Below are positions 59,221 to 64,000 of a stretch of 64,000 nucleotides of DNA, piece after piece; position 1 is the first letter of the stretch; the number at the start of each line of letters is the position of its first letter. Position numbers and translations under genes: made by a program. Under the pieces are notes generated by a model. It searched no databases. It was not told the origin of the DNA and worked only from the letters and a program-made list of their open reading frames with translations. Source of the stretch: Anaspis maculata (Eukaryota > Arthropoda > Insecta > Coleoptera > Scraptiidae); contig OX421961.1 of assembly GCA_949128115.1 (NCBI GenBank), forward strand, positions 101,451,863 to 101,515,862. The letters run 5' to 3'.

Positions 59221-60056
59221 ATACAGGGTGTTTCAGCGATGATAGCAAAAGATTCAACTGTAGGTAGATATCGTCAAAATATGACGAAAACCTATACATG
59301 TACCATTTTGCAAAGTTTGACCTAATAACGAAGATACAGCCCTTCAAAGTTGACATTTTTCGGAATTCAAGAATTTGTAACTCAGTGACGTTTGGAGTGA
59401 TGGTGGAGTTTCCCACCATTTTCCGAACAAGCGCTATGGATTTTCAAAAATTTTCCTAGTCGATTTCAGACGCGCTTGCCTGTTCCTCGACTTTTGGTCT
59501 ATTTTATTTTCTTAGCAACCAAACCGGTACGTTTTTGTTTCATTGACGTATCTATGTCAAAGTGACAAAATGGTTATGAATGCAGGCAGATCTCTGTGTG
59601 TTTTCTTGTATAGTTTGAAACAACAGTGCGCCCCAATTCTTTGTGTCTTCAAGTATCGTTTTGGGGCTCCGTGACTCTTGTATTTTCTGTAGCTTTAGCA
59701 ACTCCAGTATGCATGCCCATCCGCTGGCGTATACGTTCAAGCTAGGTTAATGTTGTATGATTTGGTACCGTACGGGTTTCTGCCGTTCAAAGCTCTGATA
59801 GGGCCCCCACTTGTGACTATCAGATTTTGCCATTTCAGGCCAAAGTGACGCCGTTGTGTCTTCTCGGGTTGGTTGAAGCCCTATAGGCTCCCTGGTATCT
59901 ACGGGTGTCTCTTGGAGTCCCACTTGGAGTCTCCAGAGCTACTGTGCCGTCAGGTGTGTTCCGGACCTACCTTTTTTAAGGGCTCAAAGTCTCATTACAC
60001 ATGTCGTTTGGGTCCTTGAAGTGCAAATAATAAGAACTCCCGCCAGGTACCTATTC
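59221..60056. other. Possible mobile-element segment starting at a TACAGGGTG end
   Basis: ATACAGGGTGTTTCAGCGAT at 59221 is the kind of terminal sequence seen at other short TIR elements here. I find no matching inverted end before 60056, so the right boundary is unknown. No gene recognised. Confidence 0.3.
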
Positions 60057-60246
60057 TAAAGGGTGTCAAATTAAGAGTGTCCCGTTTTCATTCCTTAATT
60101 ACAAAAAGCTACACAACGGATTCTCGGTTTCTTTTCTTTATATGAAAGAGAAGAGTTTCAGCTTTCTTATGTCATATTTTGAAAGTCAGAACTTGCAAAA
60201 CTACAATAATGACAAGGAAGCACTCTAAATACAAAAAAAATCAAAA

Positions 60247-60479
60247 AATCATTCCATTTTGTTGCTTTTGCTGTGGAATCGCTTGGAACTTGGTCAGACG
60301 AAGCAGAAACTTTTGGTCTTCAGTTGAAAAAATTCTTGTATAAAGTCTCAGGCGAACCCTTTTCATATCATTATTTTCGACAAAGAATAAGTTTGGCAAT
60401 CCAAAGAGGAAATAGTGCCTGTATTTTAGGCACTATTCCTCCGTCTACCAAATTAAAAGAAATTTATTATTCACAGTAG
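60247..60479 (+). pseudogene. C-terminal end of a LINE-type reverse-transcriptase polyprotein
   Basis: The frame reads VESLGTWSDEAETFG near its start and FRQRISLAIQRGNSACILGT near its end, with a stop at 60477-60479. The pattern (VETLG.W...., then R.SLAIQRGNAA.ILGT) is the extreme C-terminus of a group of invertebrate LINE-like polyproteins. The upstream RT is missing, so it is a 5'-truncated insertion or a captured fragment inside the mariner-type element. An AT-rich 3' tail follows. Family memory is good, exact clade unknown. Confidence 0.6.
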
Positions 60480-60699
60480 AGTTACCATTATTATAATATA
60501 TATATTTAGTTTGTATTTTTATAGCTCTGTATTTAATAAAACTTCCACCTATTTCATTAGTTAAATAATGGCCTCCATTGCGCTCGATGCATATTTGCGC
60601 TCGGTGAGATCTAGGAGGGTGAGATGGAGAAACCATCGTTTGTCGACACAATGTCCACCGGAATCTCGGAAATCACTTTTCGGATATTATTTTTGAAGC

Positions 60700-60830
60700 C
60701 ATTGAGATTCTGAGGTCTATTTTGGAAAGCCTATGATTTCACATAACTTCACAAAAAAAAAGCCCAGTGGTGAAAGATCCGGGAAACTCGCAGGCCAGGA
60801 TTGATCTCCCCGCTGAGACAAAAAACGCCA
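60700..60830 (-). pseudogene. Mariner-like transposase remnant (third-Asp region)
   Basis: On the minus strand 60797-60744 reads WPASFPDLSPLGFFFVKL, a decayed copy of the family pattern WP.RSPDLSPLDFFLWGYVK around the third catalytic Asp. The LDFFLWG part is altered next to a run of nine T on the minus strand. No long frame survives. It belongs to the surrounding TIR element. Confidence 0.6.
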
Positions 60831-61026
60831 CGGAAATATCGGTCAAAAAAAAATTACCAACACCAATCCAATACCGATGTAATTTTTAGCTAGTGACTTT
60901 CATTTCACGTCATGAGAAAGCTGAAACTTCGCTCTTCCATTGAAAAAAAAGTAAATGAGAATCTGATGTGCAACTTTTTTGTAATTAACGAATGAAAACG
61001 GGACACTCTTAATTTAACACCCTTTA

Positions 61027-62050
61027 CTTGTGAACCGATTTCCACCAAATATTTTTAACAATAGGTACCTAATTGGTTCAAGAATATTCTCCAACCATTT
61101 TTCGTTCAATCTCCCGAATTCTTTTGGTTGAAAAACAACCTTCTCTCTCTATGAAACTATCTGTTCTGACGGATGAGGTTCTACAGCATCGCCTTGAAAC
61201 TCCTTGAACCGCAGTGCTTTCTTGTGATGTGTGTATGCAAGTTAGTTTTTCTGGATGGTCGCTCGACTTGGTCGATTTTTCTTAAATTCCACAATCATTT
61301 GGTATGTGATATGTGATCGTGCAGATTGAACTGTTCTGCCAACAACTATCCAACAATGGTTGCAGAATGCCGTCGCTCGGCTTGTTTGCCCAAGCTCTAA
61401 ATTGAAGATATAGGGTTGAAATTTGACACACAGATGCAGTAAAAGTTCTCAATCAAGTTTGTGTAATTTCATCATCATGTTCAAAGCAGAAACAAAAATT
61501 TAATTGAGGAACCAGCATTGCATTCTTGAGATATAATAACAGTTGACTACATAGTTTTACCTTTTGAATTATTTCATCACCTTAGAAAACTAACCTAACC
61601 TGTCACTTGTTTTGCCGGCCCAACAATGGATGCAGGATGCTCGCTAAACGCTTAACGCACGCTAAAGAAATATCATCAATTTCCAAATCGAATCCCCCCC
61701 CTCCCGAAGGGACACTTCGGTCAAAGTCATTACTGAAGTTTCTGGATACCGCCGGGCAAGTTTTGTGTTGCCCCACAACAGATTTATTGCTTATGTAATA
61801 ATGTTTCAATTTTGCACACATTTTTCACGAGTTGCTACAGCGCGTAATGAACTGCATGATTTAGGTACACGAAAGCATGTCTCGATTGACACTATTAGTT
61901 TGAATGAAAAACCTATTTCAAATCTGACAGTGTCGAAAGTACTTACTTCAAGTACTCGTGGCTTAAACTGTAGCCAAACATTTTTTTCTATGAAAGGCAG
62001 GCTGCGAGGCAGGCTGGTATTATTTTTGAGACCAAGTGACGGGTTTTATT
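61027..62050. other. No recognised gene; one diverged short duplication
   Basis: A TGTTYTGCC...CCAACAATGG.TGCAG.ATGC block at about 61332-61372 recurs at about 61607-61642. The frames here (61607-61798 and 61765-62058 plus) have no recognised motif. Confidence 0.35.
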
Positions 62051-62055
62051 CTGTA

Positions 62056-62319
62056 TAGATCATTTCCACATGACGTCATACGCACGTGTCGACCGGCTGA
62101 TTCGGAGAAACATCAACATGATGTCGACTATATGTGTCAGTTTCTCAAAACTTTGTGCACACACCATCACCGACTGACAGATTGACATATTACCAATCTG
62201 ACTGACGCACACGACTGACGCAGCCCACGTGCCCCGTGACAGATAACGCACATCTGACTGACGTTGCCCCGAATCAGCTGTTCAAGACGGAGCTGCGTGA
62301 CGTCAGTGGAAATGGTCTA
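62056..62319. mobile_element. 264-bp TIR element, copy A (TAGAYCATTTCCAC ends)
   Basis: The left end TAGATCATTTCCACATGACGTCA (given here as TAGATCATTTCCAC plus TGACGTCA at 62071-62078) is inverted at the right end: TGACGTCA at 62298-62305, then GTGGAAATGGTCTA ending at 62319. Flanking CTGTA (62051-62055) and TTGTA (62320-62324) could be a 5-bp duplication. The interior has repeated CTGACTGACG words. Each TIR holds the CRE palindrome TGACGTCA. Non-coding. Confidence 0.75.
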
Positions 62320-62325
62320 TTGTAA

Positions 62326-62341
62326 TAGACCATTTCCACAT
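62326..62341. mobile_element. Truncated TIR of the same family between copies A and B
   Basis: TAGACCATTTCCACAT stands alone between the two copies, with no body attached. It marks either a deleted third copy or an exchange between tandem copies. Confidence 0.6.
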
Positions 62342-62888
62342 TTAATTTATTTTGTATAGACCATTTCCACATGACGTCATACGCACGTGTCGACCGGCTG
62401 ATTCGGAGCAACATCAACATGATGTCAACTATATGTGTCAGTTTGTCAAAACTTTGTGTCACCAGTGACTCCCACACACCGTCACCGACTGACAGATTGA
62501 CATATTACCAATCTGACTGACGCACACGACTGACGTAGCCTACGTGCCCCGTCACAGATAACGCACATCGGACTCAAGGCTGGTCGACGTTATGTTGTAC
62601 TATAGGTTGCCTCATCCAGTTTATGAGTGACGTCACAAGATACCCTCCGGGAGCTTGATTTTGGCTGAAACTGATGTCGCTTTTTTCGTTTGACATTTTG
62701 GATCTTATTTCGACGGAAATCCACCAAATTTCTGAACTGGACGAGAAATGGTTGATGCACATTCAACGATTGGTGGTTTTTAGATGAATCGGGCATGCTT
62801 TTATCCACCAAAACACAATTTGAACCGCCGAACTGTCAAGACCAAGAACAAGGCTTAACGTTATCACGAGGTGAAGCGAACGGCGCAT

Positions 62889-62975
62889 CTGTCACCGGGT
62901 AGCTCATTGGTAAAGAACCTGACTTTCAACAGGAAGGTAGTGGGATCGAACCGTGGCCGTGCCGAACTTTTTTTT
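62889..62975 (+). ncRNA. tRNA-like Pol III unit, left hairpin arm
   Basis: A box TAGCTCATTGG (62900-62910), a Glu-like anticodon region CCTGACTTTCAACAGG, B box GGATCGAACC (62943-62952) and a T8 run (62968-62975) follow in order with normal A-to-B spacing of about 32 bp. One base seems lost from the anticodon stem and the T and acceptor stems do not pair well, so it is not a working tRNA. As a promoter plus terminator it could still give a short Pol III transcript. Expression is not shown by the sequence. Confidence 0.55.
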
Positions 62976-63089
62976 CCTCAAAAACACCCAAATTGCGATT
63001 TTAAAAATTAGAAAGAGGAAACAAAATTCAAATTAGTGTTGCCCAACTCATATTTCATTTTAAAAATCACAATTTGGGTGTTTTTGAAG

Positions 63090-63177
63090 AAAAAAAAGTT
63101 CGGCACGGCCACGGTTCGATCCCACTACCTTCCTGTTGAAAGTCAGGTTCTTTACCAATGAGCTACCCGGTGATAGA
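63090..63177 (-). ncRNA. tRNA-like Pol III unit, right hairpin arm
   Basis: Inverted copy of the left-arm unit: A box at 63165-63155, B box at 63122-63113, T8 on the minus strand at 63097-63090. It points toward the loop, so the two units are convergent and each would stop before the loop. A, B and T8 elements are all preserved in both arms. Confidence 0.55.
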
Positions 63178-63581
63178 TGCGCGGTCCGCTTCACCTCGTG
63201 ATAACGTTATCGCCTTGTTTTTGGTCTTGACAGTTCGGCGGTTCAAATTGTGTTTTGGTGGATAAAAGCATGCCCGATTCATCTAAAAACCACCAATCGT
63301 TGAATGTGCATCAACCATTTCTCGTCCAGTTCAGAAATTTGGTGGATTTCCGTCGAAATAAGATCCGAAATGTCAAACGAAAAAAGCGACATCAGTTTCA
63401 GCCAAAATCAAGCTCCCGGAGGGTATCTTGTGACGTCACTCATAAACTGGATGAGGCAACCTATAGTACAACATAACGTCGACCAGCCTTGCATCGGACT
63501 GACGTTACCCCGAATCAGCTGTTCAAGACGGAGCTGCGTGACGTCAGTGGAAATGGTCTATTGTAATTTTGTAGTAAGGGC

Positions 63582-63824
63582 TCATTTACATAGACCTTAA
63601 CCGTAATAGTAGTAGCAACGATAAGCTTAGTGTAGAAGTTTGGACCTGTACATTTCATCAGTGAGGCCGAGAACGCAACGGAAACTGGTTGCTGGTTACC
63701 GATCTCGGCGCCGATAACCTGCTTTCGTTGTGTTCTCGGCCTCATGGATGAAATGTGCAGGTCCAAACTTCTACACTAAGGTTGGTGTTGCTGTTACTGT
63801 CACGGATAAGGTCTATGTAAATGA
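63582..63824. mobile_element. 243-bp palindromic MITE (TCATTTACATAGACCTTA ends)
   Basis: Perfect 18-bp ends at 63582-63599 and 63807-63824. Arms of more than 100 bp pair throughout (TTAGTGTAGAAGTTTGGACC and GAGGCCGAGAAC words in both) at about 85% identity by eye. The centre near 63680-63715 is GC-rich. Non-coding; frames crossing it follow the palindrome. Confidence 0.72.
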
Positions 63825-64000
63825 TACTTAACACCTCGACCTGCCTCTCCGGGATTAGTGGATTTGAAAGTTTTTGTAACTCCTTTATGCAAGCAGCAAT
63901 CCATTATTCTCTTTCATTTTTGGCTTGAGTTTTGGGACACCTGTATTATTAGAAATAGAAAGAATGTTCAATATGTGAGTTGAATGATTATAGATATCCT
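63825..64000. other. No recognised feature to window end
   Basis: Plain AT-rich sequence after the last MITE. Confidence 0.4.

Larger units (their letters stand above)
60059..61024. mobile_element. 966-bp Tc1/mariner-type element with about 50-bp TIRs and TA duplications
   Basis: The left end AAGGGTGTCAAATTAAGAGT... and the right end are inverted copies over about 50 bp, differing at few positions (GTC/GTT, CCT/CGT). TA precedes the left end (60057-60058) and follows the right end (61025-61026), as Tc1/mariner elements produce. The interior carries a decayed transposase stretch on the minus strand and, on the plus strand, a LINE 3' piece that must be a nested or captured insertion. Confidence 0.8.
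62575..63491. mobile_element. 917-bp hairpin (foldback) element with 433-bp arms and 9-bp target duplication
   Basis: Arms at 62575-63007 and 63060-63491 are inverted copies with only scattered differences (about 97% identity by eye), around a loop of about 50 bp. The ends are CAAGGCTGGTCGACGTTATG and its complement. CATCGGACT lies directly outside both ends (62566-62574 and 63492-63500), a 9-bp duplication of copy B sequence. A 9-bp duplication is typical of Mutator-like and Foldback elements. Both arms carry the same 73-codon frame (MVDKSMPDSSKNHQSLN, minus strand at 62590-62811, plus strand at 63255-63476), not recognised, and a tRNA-like unit. No transposase is present, so it is non-autonomous. 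Confidence 0.88.
62357..63560. mobile_element. TIR element copy B, interrupted by the 917-bp hairpin element
   Basis: Same ends as copy A (TAGACCATTTCCAC at 62357, GTGGAAATGGTCTA ending at 63560) with flanking TTGTA at 62352-62356 and 63561-63565. After removing the inserted hairpin and one copy of its 9-bp duplication (926 bp), the element is 278 bp. That is copy A plus about 14 bp, from an extra caccagtgactccca-type stretch near 62460. Copy B was therefore whole before the insertion. Confidence 0.75.

Noticed and set aside
59867..59885. Outlying satellite subrepeat (GGTTGGTTGAAGCCCTA)
   Set aside because: Only about 11 bases match the subrepeat, CACGTG is absent and no core lies nearby. 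Chance is enough.
62889..62966. Functional tRNA-Glu gene
   Set aside because: A and B boxes and a TTC-type loop are present, but the anticodon stem has lost a base and the T and acceptor stems do not pair. Kept only as a tRNA-like unit.

Overview
This is a eukaryotic window, almost certainly from an arthropod and most likely an insect. The evidence is the absence of long open frames or bacterial-style operons, THAP, Tc1/mariner, LINE and tyrosine-recombinase relics of the kinds common in insect genomes, abundant MITE-like palindromes, tRNA-derived SINE traces and dispersed GTAGGTA/TACCTAC words. A hemipteran or lepidopteran source is possible, but the sequence does not settle it. I see no intact, recognisable host protein-coding gene.

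Positions 1-34567, more than half the window, are one uninterrupted satellite array that runs off the left edge. Each monomer joins a conserved core of about 114 bp to a variable run of a 22-bp subrepeat. That subrepeat contains the palindromic E-box CACGTG (TCACGTGGGTTGAAGCC). Monomers fall on a length ladder of about 136, 158, 180, 202 and 224 bp, depending on how many subrepeats they carry. Above this level lie higher-order repeats of 360, 540, 2084, about 2491 and 2850 bp, and a 4.64-kb block copied 8218 bp away, all nearly identical. The array is therefore young and was amplified repeatedly in segments. The recurring 61-68-codon frames on its minus strand are by-products of the repeat.

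The array stops abruptly inside a core at 34567. About 400 bp later lies a broken THAP zinc-finger fragment (34973-35173), followed by small palindromic elements, one holding a perfect RFX X-box. The right half, 35-64 kb, is a mosaic of decayed mobile elements. It includes a foldback-like element with 0.65-kb arms enclosing a mariner-type relic (40.2-42.5 kb), a LINE reverse-transcriptase relic (45.9 kb), three hairpin elements in 760 bp (47.06-47.81 kb), a frameshifted tyrosine-recombinase-like pseudogene (48.0 kb) and SINE traces (50.6, 51.0, 58.3 kb). It also includes a mariner-type element with TA duplications that holds a LINE 3' end (60.06-61.02 kb).

The last 2 kb is the most structured part of the mosaic. 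Two copies of a short TIR element (TAGACCATTTCCAC ends) lie in tandem. The second was invaded by a 917-bp near-perfect hairpin element flanked by a 9-bp target duplication. Each hairpin arm carries a tRNA-like A-box/B-box pair followed by a run of eight T, so two convergent Pol III-type units face the loop. A third palindromic MITE follows at 63.58-63.82 kb. Between these elements there are stretches in which I recognise nothing. Two open frames (54.84 kb plus strand, 57.70 kb minus strand) are reported only as weak exon candidates.
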